A DNA stretch of 64,000 bases from Pseudomonadota bacterium (lineage in GTDB: Bacteria > Pseudomonadota > Alphaproteobacteria > Rhizobiales > Rhizobiaceae), in NCBI GenBank assembly GCA_023419535.1, contig JAEZXX010000072.1, positions 46,796 through 110,795 on the forward strand. Reading direction: 5' to 3'. The translations under genes and the position numbers were made by a program. Position 1 is the first letter of the stretch. Every line of letters starts with the position of its first letter. Of the stretch, positions 30,201 to 38,300 are shown in pieces. The notes under the pieces are model-generated. The model was not told the origin of the DNA. It saw nothing but the letters and a program-made list of their open reading frames with translations, and made no database searches.

Positions 30201-31167
30201 CGCGCGTCTGGTTCGCCGGGCCGGAGGTGGCGCTGAGGGCGGTTACGGTCGGGGCGGCGTAGGTGAAGGTCGCGGCGCCGGAGGCGGCGAGGTTCCTCGT
30301 GTTGTCGGTGACACTCACCGTTACGGCGCCGTTGCCGGCCGGCGTCGTCGCTCTCAGCGTCGTCGCGCTGGCGAAGGTCGCGGGCACCGTGGTGCCGCCG
30401 AAGGTCGCGCTGTAGGCGCTGGTGTTGACGAAGTTCGTGCCGGTGATCGTCACCGGCGTACCGCCGCCGCTCGACCCGCCCGTCGGTGCGATCGAGTTGA
30501 TGGTCGGGGCGGGCGGGGTGGCGGGCGTACAGGTGACGGCGAAGTCGATGGTGCCGTTCGTCGGACTGCCGTCCGCAAACCCGAGCAGACCGATGGATGT
30601 CTCGGCTCCCGTGACAGAATATTGCCGTGTTGCCGTGTCATTGGCCGTGAAGCGGACGGTTCCGACCTGCGCCGTCGCCGTCGCGTTGCTTCCGTTTCGG
30701 AACGCACCTCCTATCGCTCCGATCGCCGAGCTGGTGCTGAAGTTGCTGACCGTCATCGTCAGGTTGATCTGGTCGCCTGCCGCGAAGGGATAGAGAGTGC
30801 CGCCGTCCAGATAGGCTGCGGTGCCGGCATCGGGGTCGGTGGTGCCGGCGACCGTCCGGATCGCGTGGATGGCGCGGTTGGTCACCGTGTTCTCGGAACG
30901 GGCGGTGGACTGAGCGGTATTGAGGTCCGAGTTGACGAAAACCGCGCGGAAGTTGAGGCCGCCATTGTTGACCGCAGTGCAGCCCGCCGACTGGGCCGAG
31001 GCGGTCGTCGGGGTCATCATCGCAAAGGCCGCGGCTGCAACGCCGGTTGCCAGCCGAAGTCCTAGCGCCGCCTTCGTGACCGGAGCCGCAGATCCGCTGG
31101 TTCTGGACAGGCTGCCACGGCAGATAGACAGCGCGCGCCCCATAGCGCGGACGAAGGAGATCGACAT
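24292..31167 (-). CDS. Giant Ig-repeat autotransporter adhesin
   Basis: 2291 aa from ATG 31167 (a TTG at 31233 gives 22 more). A long signal peptide ends near TTASAQSAG. Next comes a DUF11/spondin-like N-terminal part of ~150 residues, three IPT/TIG domains (each with VTITGTNF), one Ig-like domain (PADQTVAVGATATF), a cadherin-like domain (RGADSFTFTVSNG), and thirteen putative-Ig (He_PIG) repeats of ~86-95 aa, each with ASGG..PY.F and LP.GL.L...G.LSGTP. An ~80-residue linker leads to the autotransporter beta-barrel (~last 280 aa), ending in a terminal Phe (LTLTKPF). It should secrete itself through the outer membrane and display a long fibre. Repeats 9-12 are almost the same and could vary in number. 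No protease or passenger enzyme was recognised. Confidence 0.92.
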   Translation of the reverse strand: MSISFVRAMGRALSICRGSLSRTSGSAAPVTKAALGLRLATGVAAAAFAMMTPTTASAQSAGCTAVNNGGLNFRAVFVNSDLNTAQSTARSENTVTNRAIHAIRTVAGTTDPDAGTAAYLDGGTLYPFAAGDQINLTMTVSNFSTSSAIGAIGGAFRNGSNATATAQVGTVRFTANDTATRQYSVTGAETSIGLLGFADGSPTNGTIDFAVTCTPATPPAPTINSIAPTGGSSGGGTPVTITGTNFVNTSAYSATFGGTTVPATFASATTLRATTPAGNGAVTVSVTDNTRNLAASGAATFTYAAPTVTALSATSGPANQTRAVTITGTNFTPSATVTVDGVAATGVSFVSATQLNATLPARTAGTYGVRVTTGSVTTAANPPADQYTYIAAPTLTSVTPNSGTTLGGTSVTITGTNFTNATAVTFGGAGAQSFVVNSATEITAVTPARPAGPADVSVTTGGGTATLVGGFSYVVLTAPAVMTQPADQTVAVGATATFNAAASGSPAPSVQWQVSTNGGASFTNIPGATSTSYTTPPTVASDNGNRYRAVFTNTEDTVTTNAATLTVVQAPTANAQSVAVPFNTATAITLTGTDPNTPARTLTYNVATGPARGTLSGTAPNLTYAPTTNARGADSFTFTVSNGVATSAPATVSITIADPTLTTNTPPAGQRGAAYDFTFTTSGGSGSYSYAITSGALPAGLTLSTGGRITGTPAASGSFPFTVTVTDTGLGSPPVTQSQAFTLSIATPTLTASPPSPLPGGTVGLAYSVNLSTSGGTAPYSYAVTGGSLPAGLTLAADGRLSGTPTQAGGYTFSVTATDSSPPESGGPYTLTVAYSGNIRPPTIDVTPASIPQPQVGAAYTANLGATGGTAPYTFSVSTGALPTGLALAPNGTLSGTPTQGGDYDFTIAATDSSTGTNAPFSGTQQYTGTVLAPAIAIAPSALLPATGGQPYSQTLTASGGTAPYSYAVTAGALPTGVTLSPTGVLSGTPTVQGSFPFTVTATDSSTGGPNPGGRYAGSVAYTLSVGAPSIVIAPESLPAGTVAAAYSQILTASGGTGSYAFTLATGTLPAGLALATDGTLSGTPTAGGTFSFTVRATDGNGFTGTRAYTLDISAPTIAVAPGAVPDATRNVAYSQTFTASGGTAPYGFAVTGGALPTGLSLAANGVLSGTPTAGGTFNFTVTATDSSTGTGAFAGSLAYSLTVVVPDIQIAPAALAQGITRVPYAQTLTASGGTGPYGFAVTAGALPAGITLSTEGTLAGTTTQSGSFSFTATATDANGNAGSRPYSLVIEAPAIAIAPATLPAGTAGLPYAQALTASGGAAPYGFAVTAGALPAGITLASDGTLSGTTTQTGSFGFTATATDSNGNTGEQAYSLVFGAPAIAIAPTTLPDGTGSVAYAQTLTASGGVGPYVFSAAGTLPPGLTLATDGTLSGTPTQGGSFAFTVTATDANGFAGSADYTVRIDPPAIALAPATLPDGTGSVAYAQTLTASGGVGPYVFSATGTLPPGLTLATDGTLSGTPTQGGSFAFTVTATDTNGFAGSADYTVRIDPPAIAIAPATLPDGTGSVAYLQTLTASGGVGPYVFSAAGTLPPGLALAADGTLSGTPTQGGSFAFTVTATDANGFAGSADYTVRIDPPAIALAPATLPDGTGSVAYLQTLTASGGVGPYAFTATGTLPPGLALAPDGTLSGTPTQGGSFAFTVTATDTNGFAGSADYTVRIGAPAIALAPGALPAATVGTPYGQAITASGGAAPYGFALAGGTLPPGLALGADGVLSGTPTAGGSFEIVVRASDANGFTGTATYTLRVEGELPTAADATVTVLAGTALTVDLTAGATGGPFTGAALVSQPDPRIGTAALDRGGAGTSLVFAADPAGAGRTSITFTLSNAFGPSNVATLTVLVEARPDPALDPEVVGLLGAQADSTRRIASAQIRNFRDRLERTHDEDERRRGSANISIGLPSESSANDPIALFEERGQTALDDRFATLDPASGGKAPTFAREPAAGSGVEGPRSNAAFWAGGFVNFGSRDVDEVSIDLDRTLVGLSAGVDYRFTPQFVGGVGIGYGRERADIGENGTTSRAEAYSGVLYGSFAPGANLFLDGLVGYSRLEFDSHRHVTATGEIARGERSGDQVFGSLTATWEHRGQAHLFAPYLGLEGSHARLDAFTEAGASPFTLTYGRQDVSSLAGIVGLRLESEVAFDWGVLTPRARIEYAHDFARSDRASIGYADVGTLAYGVRTDVEGQDRLEFGIGFDAAFVDGWTLALDYRPALGLGGGQRDHSGTLTLTKPF
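26003..27034 (-). repeat. Four near-identical 258-bp tandem repeats in the autotransporter gene
   Basis: Repeats 9-12 of the thirteen Ig units are 86 codons each with only a few differences. Units 9 and 11 share AIAIAP, SAAGTLPPG and DANGFAG, while 10 and 12 share AIALAP, ATGTLPPG and DTNGFAG. YAQ marks 9 and 10, and YLQ marks 11 and 12. This ABAB pattern implies duplication of a two-unit, 516-bp block. The boundaries are approximate. Confidence 0.85.
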
Positions 31168-31220
31168 CGGCAGGCCCCCGACCCTTCTCCAGTTCCCCAA
31201 CTGGTTGAAGCGGTCATCCG

Positions 31221-31388
31221 TACCGTCACGCAATGCACGCGCGTGTCAAGGATACCGTTACGGAATCGTCGGCAGCACGCCGCTTTAAATTACGATGTGA
31301 TGCGAAGACGCAACCGACCGCGCGAAATAACTAGAAGAAGTGACGGCTCGTAATTCCGTCGCGGCACTTGATCTGAAACGTAACGGTT
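31221..31388. promoter_or_regulatory. Divergent intergenic region with repeated CCGTNACGG-like sites
   Basis: The 318-bp space between the autotransporter and tail-collar genes has three related sites: TACCGTCACG at 31221, TACCGTTACG at 31253 and, inverted, CGTAACGGTT at 31379. The middle one contains the palindrome CCGTTACGG. A TTGACA for the minus strand (31244-31249) lies between the first two. The space is also locally AT-rich near 31280-31345. A shared transcription-factor operator, for example of TetR type, is suspected, not shown. Confidence 0.35.
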
Positions 31389-31485
31389 GTACCATCGCGA
31401 CGCGCGTCCGCTCCTTGCGATCTGTCGCAGCGCATGGGGCGCGGCGAGGCAAGGTTGTGCCTGGGCGCTGGGCGAGGGGAGACGC

Positions 31486-32076
31486 ATGGAAGCCTATCTT
31501 GGATACGTCATGTTCACCGCGGGCAGTTACGCGCCGCGCGGCTGGTCGCTCTGCCAGGGGCAGCTGCTCGCGGTCTCGCAGAGCACCGCGCTCTACTCGC
31601 TGCTGGGCACCACCTATGGCGGCAATGGCCAGACGACCTTCGGTCTGCCCAATCTGGGCGGCCGCACGCCTATCGGCACCGGCCAGTCGCCGGGCGTCGG
31701 CCACAACTATCAGCCGGGCGAGATGGGCGGCACCGAGCAGACCACCATCGTCGCCGCCCAGATGCCGATGCACGTGCATGCCATCGCGCCCCAGCCCGGC
31801 CCCACCGCGGTCACGGACAATTCCGGCGGCAGCACGACGAATCGACCCAGCGACGGCGCGCGCCTCGGCGTCGGATACGATTCATCCGGCGGAGAAGCGG
31901 CACCCGCGATCTACGTGCCGGCCAGCGCCGGAGGCACCACGGTCAACCTCGCGGGCGGCGCGGCGGGTACCACCGCTGTGGCCGGCGGCGGCCAGCCCAT
32001 GTCGATCCTGCAGCCCTATCTGGCGATGAACGCGGTGATCTGCATCGAGGGGCTCTATCCCTCACGTCCGGACTGA
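31486..32076 (+). CDS. Phage tail-collar domain protein (MdpB-like)
   Basis: 196 aa, no signal peptide. It starts MEAYLGYVMFTAGSYAPRGW, then LCQGQLLAVSQSTALYSLLG, TYGGNGQTTFGLPNLGGRTPIG, a Gly/Thr-rich middle with HVHA, and MSILQPYLAMNAVICIEG. This is the tail-collar (PF07484) 'microcystin-dependent protein' type found widely in bacterial chromosomes outside prophages. The SD GAGGGGAG is good. It is followed by DUF6916 and GNAT genes, a combination I have met in other proteobacteria. The role in cells is unknown; a trimeric fibre tip or ligand-binding role follows from phage homologues. No phage genes are near. Confidence 0.92.
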   Translation: MEAYLGYVMFTAGSYAPRGWSLCQGQLLAVSQSTALYSLLGTTYGGNGQTTFGLPNLGGRTPIGTGQSPGVGHNYQPGEMGGTEQTTIVAAQMPMHVHAIAPQPGPTAVTDNSGGSTTNRPSDGARLGVGYDSSGGEAAPAIYVPASAGGTTVNLAGGAAGTTAVAGGGQPMSILQPYLAMNAVICIEGLYPSRPD

Positions 32077-32127
32077 GACGGCCGAGCGGTGCGCCGCCCG
32101 TCGGGCCGCGTACCGCCCCGCCTCGCC

Positions 32128-32421
32128 TCAGTTGAACACCGCCTGGTAGACGCGCCGGTCGCGCAGCGGCGGGCACTGGGTGATGAAGATGGAGTGCGGA
32201 CCCCCGCGCCCGCAGTCGAACTCGTAGGCGAGATCGAGCAGCACCACGGCGAGGGGCGCGTGGAAGAACAGCGTGAAGGGCTGCCGGAAGTCGAGCCCCG
32301 GCCCCAGCCGCGGCATCGTCTCGATCCGGTCGAGCCGCACCTCGACCGCCTCGGGCAGGGTGTTCACCTTCACCGCCCTGCCCACCCAGGGGGCGAAGTC
32401 GTCCGGTGTCAGCAGATGCAT
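32128..32421 (-). CDS. DUF6916 family protein
   Basis: 97 aa. It has LTPDDFAPWVGRAVKV, VEVRLDRIETMPRLG, RQPFTLFFHAP and the end GGPHSIFITQCPPLRDRRVYQAVFN. The FxLxF / P..IFITP pattern matches the small DUF6916 proteins encoded beside tail-collar genes. No function is known. It is convergent with the collar gene and divergent from the GNAT gene by 30 bp. A structural cap or assembly role is conceivable but unsupported. Confidence 0.75.
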   Translation of the reverse strand: MHLLTPDDFAPWVGRAVKVNTLPEAVEVRLDRIETMPRLGPGLDFRQPFTLFFHAPLAVVLLDLAYEFDCGRGGPHSIFITQCPPLRDRRVYQAVFN

Positions 32422-32451
32422 TGAGCGTTCCTTGGAAACGAAGCGGACCGA

Positions 32452-33102
32452 ATGGCCCTGACCTTACGGCATAGCGGGCAAGGCGCGGCAGGGCCAGCCG
32501 CGGCGAGCCCGACCGGCGTGCCGGACGGGGCGGAGGCGTCCCGGGAGGGGCCAGCCGTCAGCGCGCCCGCCCCGGCCGCCGGCATCGTCTCGTTCCGCGA
32601 TCCTTCGGAAGGCGACGAGGCTGTGGTGCGCCGCGCGCATGTCGCGCACCGGCAGGCGACCTTCGCCACCGCCGGCCTGCCGCCCGAGACGACGATCCGC
32701 CTCTGCGAGCACCAGCACGACATGCAGGAGCGGCAGATCGCGCACCATCATCCGAAGGCGGAGCGCCGGACGATCCTTCGCGGCGGGGTCGCGGTCGGGC
32801 GCCTCTGCGTCGACCGGTCCTTGGCGCCCTGGCGCATCGTCGATCTCGTGCTGGTCCCGGAGGCGCAGGGGCACGGCGTCGGCCGGGACGCCCTCGGGCA
32901 GCTGCTCGACGAGGCCACGCGCGCGGGCGCCGGCGTCGATCTCCATGTCGCAGGGGACAACGCCCGGGCCGAGGCTCTCTACCGTCGCCTCGGCTTCGCG
33001 CCGGACGGGGACGCGGGCGGCCCCCAGCGCAGGATGGTCTGGAGCCCGTCGGGGCCGCCGTCGGGCGCCGGCGCCGGAACGGGCGAGGACGACGATCCAT
33101 GA
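32452..33102 (+). CDS. GNAT family N-acetyltransferase
   Basis: 216 aa. The first ~44 residues are Pro/Ala/Gly-rich and may not be translated; the GNAT fold begins near IVSFRDPSEGDEAVVRRAH. Motif A is seen in IVDLVLVPEAQGHGVGRDALGQLLDEA, followed by DLHVAGDNARAEALYRRLGF, the usual C-terminal GNAT motif. The substrate is unknown. Its place beside tail-collar and DUF6916 genes suggests it modifies a component of that system, but this is inference. The C-terminal ~20 residues are again low in complexity. Confidence 0.85.
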   Translation: MALTLRHSGQGAAGPAAASPTGVPDGAEASREGPAVSAPAPAAGIVSFRDPSEGDEAVVRRAHVAHRQATFATAGLPPETTIRLCEHQHDMQERQIAHHHPKAERRTILRGGVAVGRLCVDRSLAPWRIVDLVLVPEAQGHGVGRDALGQLLDEATRAGAGVDLHVAGDNARAEALYRRLGFAPDGDAGGPQRRMVWSPSGPPSGAGAGTGEDDDP

Positions 33103-33278
33103 GGGGACGCGACGACCACGCGCCTGAGGACGTCCAGCGCCGGTCGTGCGCGCTCGCTCCTTCGCCGGCCGTTCCCGCTCGACGGGACAGGGCGGCCTCA
33201 GCGGTCCGGGGCCGCCCCGCCCGACGCCCTGCCCGTGCACGCCGAACGCCATTCCGACTCCAGCGACAAAGGTGATCG

Positions 33279-33986
33279 ATGAAGATCCACACGTTCATCA
33301 ACTACATCCAGCTCAATCTCTCCGATAAGATCGCGAAGGAGTGGTTGAAAGGAGCGGCGTTCGAGCAGGTGATCCAGTCCAAGCTGGACACGGTGATCCG
33401 AACGCACATCGCCAACAAGGTCGGCGTGGTCAGCACGGTGGACGGCGACGTGACCGTCCAGCATTCCCCGACCAGCAAGAGCAGGGTGGGCGTGTCACCG
33501 CCCCACCAAGTGCGCTTCCGAAGCCCGTACAGTCTCCCCAAGATGAGGGAGAACCGGTACACCTATCGGGAAGGCACGGCGCAAGCCTCGACGATCTCCG
33601 ATCTCAATGCGAGCAACGGACGCCTCAGGGTCAAGAACGGGACGATCGTCTACCAGGACACGACCTACTGGATCGAGATCAAGGTCGAGAGTCCCGACAC
33701 GAACCAGTTCGGCGGCAAGTCCCTCGACGAAGCCTGGGTCGACGACCTGAACAAGCTTCAGTTGCAGAAGGCCTGGGACGACGGCGTCACGTCCACCACG
33801 GCGACGGTCAAGCGTCACTGGCTCGTCGTGATCGCCGTTTCGCCTGAGATGCGGGGTCGGCTGAAGAACGGCGGCCTGAACGACGCGCAGGACGTGCGGG
33901 AATGGCAGACCAATCTTGGTCCGGCCATCGCGGTCGCATGGTCCGATCTCTCGCGGAACTCGATGTTCGGGGTGTTTCGCGTGTGA
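33279..33986 (+). CDS. Unknown protein with a possible PD-(D/E)xK nuclease-like core
   Basis: 235 aa, no signal or spans. I do not recognise a family. The N-terminal half (KEWLKGAAFEQVIQSKLD) is helical and basic. The middle has a beta hairpin-like GRLRVKNGTIVYQDTTYWIEIKVES; Asp127 with Glu133-x-Lys135 could be the D...ExK of a restriction-type nuclease. The later part VKRHWLVVIAVSP looks like a core strand. Base composition is lower in GC than the neighbours, suggesting transfer. It is isolated, 176 bp after the GNAT gene, with a convergent pdxY gene. The nuclease idea is weak. Confidence 0.7.
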   Translation: MKIHTFINYIQLNLSDKIAKEWLKGAAFEQVIQSKLDTVIRTHIANKVGVVSTVDGDVTVQHSPTSKSRVGVSPPHQVRFRSPYSLPKMRENRYTYREGTAQASTISDLNASNGRLRVKNGTIVYQDTTYWIEIKVESPDTNQFGGKSLDEAWVDDLNKLQLQKAWDDGVTSTTATVKRHWLVVIAVSPEMRGRLKNGGLNDAQDVREWQTNLGPAIAVAWSDLSRNSMFGVFRV

Positions 33987-34107
33987 CGATCGAGGACGCA
34001 CGGAGGGCGCTTCGAATCTTCGAAACTCCGCATCGGGCATTCGGAGAACGGATACCGATCATCGGGCCGAAGCCGTCGATCCCGCGCGCGAACGCCTCGC
34101 GACCCGC

Positions 34108-35010
34108 TCAGGCCCTGCGCCCGCCCGGCATGGCGAGGTGGCGCATCTGGACCATCGCCATCGGCGTCTTCAGGCTGTCGGCGTCGGTCTCGAGCGTCAG
34201 CTCGTCCGCGCCGCGCCGGGCCGTGCGCGCCAGGATCTCGAAGACCGCCGCCGTCGTCGTCTGCAGCGCCCGCTCCTCGTTCAGGCCGGACAGCACCCGC
34301 GCCAGATAGACGGCGGAGGTCAGGTCGCCGAGCCCGTTCGGGACCGCCTCGATCCGCCGGTGCTCGGCCAGGAGCGCGACGCGCCCGTCGGTGAACAGGT
34401 TGCCGATGCCGCCGCGCAGCATCGGGAAGGCCGAGGTGACGACGACGCGCGACGGCCCGAGCGTCAGCGCCGCCTCGATGAGATGGTCGTTGCCCGACAG
34501 CTCCAGCCCGGTCAGGAACTCCAGCTCGAACCGGTTGGGCGTGGCGATGTCGGCGAGCGGCATCAGCCGGTCGCGGATGCCCTCGACGACGGCCTGCGGC
34601 TGGTAGAGCCGCCCGCCGCTCTCGTCGCCGTCGCCGATCACCGGATCGCAGCAGAAGACGGCGTCCGGATTGGCGCGCCGCACCGCCTCGACCAGCCGCG
34701 CCGCGGGCTCGATCTGGTCGGGCGAACCGAAATAGCCGGTGAGCACGCCGCCCACCTCCGACAGCCATTCGGCGCCCGCCAGATCGTTCATCATGGCGGC
34801 GAAGGCGGCCTCGTCCGGCACGACGCGCGTCGCCCGGCCCCGCCCCGGATGCCAGGGCAGCGTGACGGTGGGCACCGCCCAGACCGGGTGGCCGAGCGAT
34901 TCCAGCGCCAGGACCGCGGCGCGGTTGCCGACCGTGCCGCGCACCACGTGGCTGGAGACGACGAGGACCGCCGGCCGCTCGCCGGTGCCGGCGTTGCGAG
35001 GCTCGCTCAT
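34108..35010 (-). CDS. pdxY: Pyridoxal kinase
   Basis: 300 aa. It phosphorylates pyridoxal in vitamin B6 salvage. It shows VSSHVVRGTVGNRAAV, VWAVPTVTLPWHPG, GVLTGYFGSPDQ, FCCDPVIGD, TPNRFELEFLTG and the ribokinase-type anion hole PNGLGDLTSAVYLA (the usual GTGD reads GLGD here, while the catalytic Asp is kept). Its ATG overlaps the stop of the small membrane protein gene upstream (TGATG), so the two form an operon. The PLP carrier YggS is encoded far away at 7927. Confidence 0.94.
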   Translation of the reverse strand: MSEPRNAGTGERPAVLVVSSHVVRGTVGNRAAVLALESLGHPVWAVPTVTLPWHPGRGRATRVVPDEAAFAAMMNDLAGAEWLSEVGGVLTGYFGSPDQIEPAARLVEAVRRANPDAVFCCDPVIGDGDESGGRLYQPQAVVEGIRDRLMPLADIATPNRFELEFLTGLELSGNDHLIEAALTLGPSRVVVTSAFPMLRGGIGNLFTDGRVALLAEHRRIEAVPNGLGDLTSAVYLARVLSGLNEERALQTTTAAVFEILARTARRGADELTLETDADSLKTPMAMVQMRHLAMPGGRRA

Positions 35011-35267
35011 CAGGACAGGAAGTAGGTCTGGGCGAAGAGGAACAGGAGGACGAGGAAGCCGACGAGGCCGAGACCCCGGCCGATGCGCGTGCCGATCACC
35101 TCGATGCGGTCGTTCGGGTCGGCGTCGTCCGCCGAGAAGTGCCCGCGCGCGTTCGTCAGCATGCGCGTCGTCGTGCCGCCGACCTGCACGTCGGTCTCCT
35201 CGCGCAGCCGCTTCAGGATCGCTTCGGACTCCGTCCGGCGCTCGGCGTCTAAACGATCTCGCTCCAT
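35010..35267 (-). CDS. Small membrane-anchored protein upstream of pdxY
   Basis: 85 aa. A charged helical N-terminus (MERDRLDAERRTESEAILKRLREE) is followed by a polar region and one C-terminal span (GLGLVGFLVLLFLFAQTYFLS), a tail-anchored layout. No family is recognised. The stop overlaps the pdxY start, so the two are coupled. It is divergent from the NAD-GDH gene with 118 bp between them. The function is unknown. Confidence 0.65.
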   Translation of the reverse strand: MERDRLDAERRTESEAILKRLREETDVQVGGTTTRMLTNARGHFSADDADPNDRIEVIGTRIGRGLGLVGFLVLLFLFAQTYFLS

Positions 35268-35385
35268 GCGCCGAACCTGACCGAAAAGCCGGGCGAGGGC
35301 AATATGGCGAGCGCCTCGCACCCCGGTCGCGCGCCTGCCGCTTTCATGCCAGAAGGAAGCCGCCCGAGGTTCAGGAGGACGCGAG

Positions 35386-38300
35386 ATGACGTCGGCGACG
35401 CGCGAGAAGACGCAGATCATCGAGGAGGTGCTGGCGCAGCTCGGCACGGCGGAGGCCGCCGCGACGCTAGTGCCGCTGCTGCTCGCCCGACCGCCCGCCG
35501 AGGATCTGGCCGCCTTCCCGCCGGCCGCGCTCGCGGTCGCCGCCCAGTCCGCCGCCGCGGCCCTGTCCGCCCACCGGCCCGACACCGCCTTCGTGGACGT
35601 CGCCTGCCCGCCGCACTTCACCAAGGACGGCGAGCCGCTCCAGCTCGTCACCATCGTCAACGACGACCGACCCTTCCTCTTCGATTCCGTCGTCGCCGAG
35701 ATCGCCGAATCCATGGCGGAGACCCACTACATCTCCCACCCGGTGCTGGACGTGGTGCGCGGCGCCGACGGACGCATCCTCTCCTTCTCCGCCTCCCATC
35801 ATCCGGCCGCCGGCGAGGGGACGCGCGCCCGCATCAGCCTGATCCAGCTCGCCACCACCGCCGGCGACGCCCAGGCGCGCGAGGCCCTCAAGGCGCGGCT
35901 GAGCGCGATCCTTCGCGAGGTCGCCGTCGCCAACGAGGACTTCTACGCCATGCGCGAGCGCGCCGGGCGCGCCGCCTTCACGCTCGGCCGCCGGGCCGAG
36001 CGCACCAGCGACGCGGCCGAGCGTGCGCTGGTGGAGGAGGCCGCGCGCTTCCTGGAGTGGCTGGCGGACAAGAACTTCATCTTCCTCGGCATCCGCGAGT
36101 TCGACTACCGGCGCGGCGAGGGCGGCGGCCTCCTGGAGCGCCGGGCCGGTTCGGAGCTGGGCATCCTGCGCGATCCGGACGTGCGGGTGCTGCGCCGGGA
36201 GGGCGGGGAGGCGAATGTCGGCGAGGAGGTCCGCGCCTTCCTGGAGGCGCCGACGCCGCTCATCGTCGCCAAGGCGAACACCCGCTCTCGCGTCCACCGC
36301 CGCGTCTACATGGACTATGTCGGCGTGAAGGACTTCGACGCCTCCGGCCGCCTCGTCGGCGAGATGCGCATCGTCGGGCTCTTCGCCTCCACCGCCTACA
36401 ACCAGCCGATCATGTCGGTGCCGTACCTGCGCCAGAAGGCGCAGACGGTCGTCTCGCGCTTCGGCCTGTCGCCGCAGTCGCATTCGGCCAAGGCGCTCGT
36501 GAACGCGCTGGAGACCTATTCGCGCGACGAGATCTTCCAGATCGACGTCGATCTCCTCGAAAGCTTCATCGGCACGATCCTGGAGCTCGGCGAGCGGCCG
36601 CGCGTGCGCATCCTCGCCCGCTTCGATCCGTTCGACCGCTTCGTCTCCATCCTCGTCTTCGTGCCGCGCGAGCGCTACGACCAGCGGCTGCGCGAGGCGA
36701 CGGGGCGGCTTCTGGCAGAGGCCTTCGACGGCCACGTCTCGGCCTACTACCCCTCCTTCCCGGAAGGGCCGCTGGCCCGCGTCCACTTCATCATCGGGCG
36801 GCGCGGGGGGGCGACGCCGCGGCCCGACATCGCGGCGCTCGAGGCGCGCGTCGCCGACATGGCGCGCTCCTGGGCCGACGCCTTCGAAAAGGCGCTCGCC
36901 GCCACGGGCGGCGCGCAGGCGCTTTTGGACCTCGGACGCGCGCTCCCCGGCGCCTATCGCGAGGCCGTGGCGCCGGAAGCGGCGGTCGACGAGGCGAGCC
37001 GCATCGCCGCGCTGGACACGGCCGCCCCCCTCGACGTCGACTTCTCCGGCGATCCGGCCGCGGGCGAGGGATCGCTCCGCCTGTCGCTGCGCACGCTCGG
37101 CGCCTCGCTGTCGCTCTCCACGCGCGTGCCGATCCTGGAGAACATGGGCTTTGCCGTCGGCTCGGAGCGCACCTTCGCGCTGACCCGGCCGGACGGGAGC
37201 CCGGTCCATGTCCACCACATGGACCTGACGCGCCGCGACGGCGGCGGGGCGCTCGACCCGGCGACGGCCAAGGCGCTCGCCGAGCTCTATCTCGCCGTCT
37301 CCGACGGGCGGATCGAGAATGACGGCTTCAACGCGCTGGTGCTCGGCGCCGGCCTGGACTGGCGCGAGGCGAACGTGCTGCGGGCCCTGGCGCGCTATCT
37401 GCGCCAGACCGGCCTGTCCCTGCCGGACGGCTTCATCGCCGCCGTCCTCCAGCGCCACCCGGACCTCGCGCGCCAGCTCTTCGACCTCTTCGCCCAGAGC
37501 TTCGACCCGGTCCGCGAGCGGCGTCCGAGCGAGCCGGCCGAGGGGGCGGACGCGCAGTCGCGCGAGGCGGCGCGGCGCGGCGTCGCATCCGTCTATGGGG
37601 CGATCCTCGACGGGCTCGACGCGGTCGACAGCCTCGACGACGACCGCGTCGTCCGGCGCCTGGCCATCGCCATCCTCGCGATGCTGCGCACCAATTACTA
37701 CGCGGTGCCGGAGATCTCCGCCGATCCCGATTCCGTGCCCGGCGCGGTGAAACCCGCGCTCGCCTTCAAGTTCGCGCCCAAAGCCATGGACTGGCTTCCC
37801 CAGCCCGTGCCGTTCCGAGAGATCTTCGTCTTCGACGCGCGGGTGGAGGGCGTGCACCTACGCTTCGGAAGGGTGGCGCGCGGCGGCCTTCGCTGGTCCG
37901 ACCGCAGCCAGGACTACCGCACCGAGGTGCTCGGCCTGGTGAAGGCGCAGCAGGTGAAGAACGCCGTCATCGTGCCGGTCGGCGCCAAGGGCGGCTTCTA
38001 CCCCAAGCGCCTTCCGGCCGGCGGGGACCGCGACGCGATCTTCTCCGCCGGGCGCTCGGCCTATGTCGTCTTCGTCGATTCGCTGCTCTCGGTGACCGAC
38101 AACGCGATCGGCGACCGTGTGACGACCCCGCAGGGCATCGTCGCCCACGACGAGCAGGACCCCTATCTGGTCGTCGCCGCCGACAAGGGCACCGCGACCT
38201 TCTCCGACACGGCCAACGCCATCGCGCAGGCGGAAGGCTTCTGGCTCGACGACGCCTTCGCCTCGGGCGGCTCGGCCGGCTACGACCACAAGGGCATGGG

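Noticed and set aside
31486..32076. Prophage remnant because of the tail-collar gene
   Set aside because: No capsid, terminase, portal, integrase or other tail gene is present; MdpB-like collar genes are common in chromosomes without phage.
35467..37857. 796-codon open frame antisense to the NAD-GDH gene
   Set aside because: Mirror of GC-rich codon usage; no recognisable motif and fully covered by the real gene.
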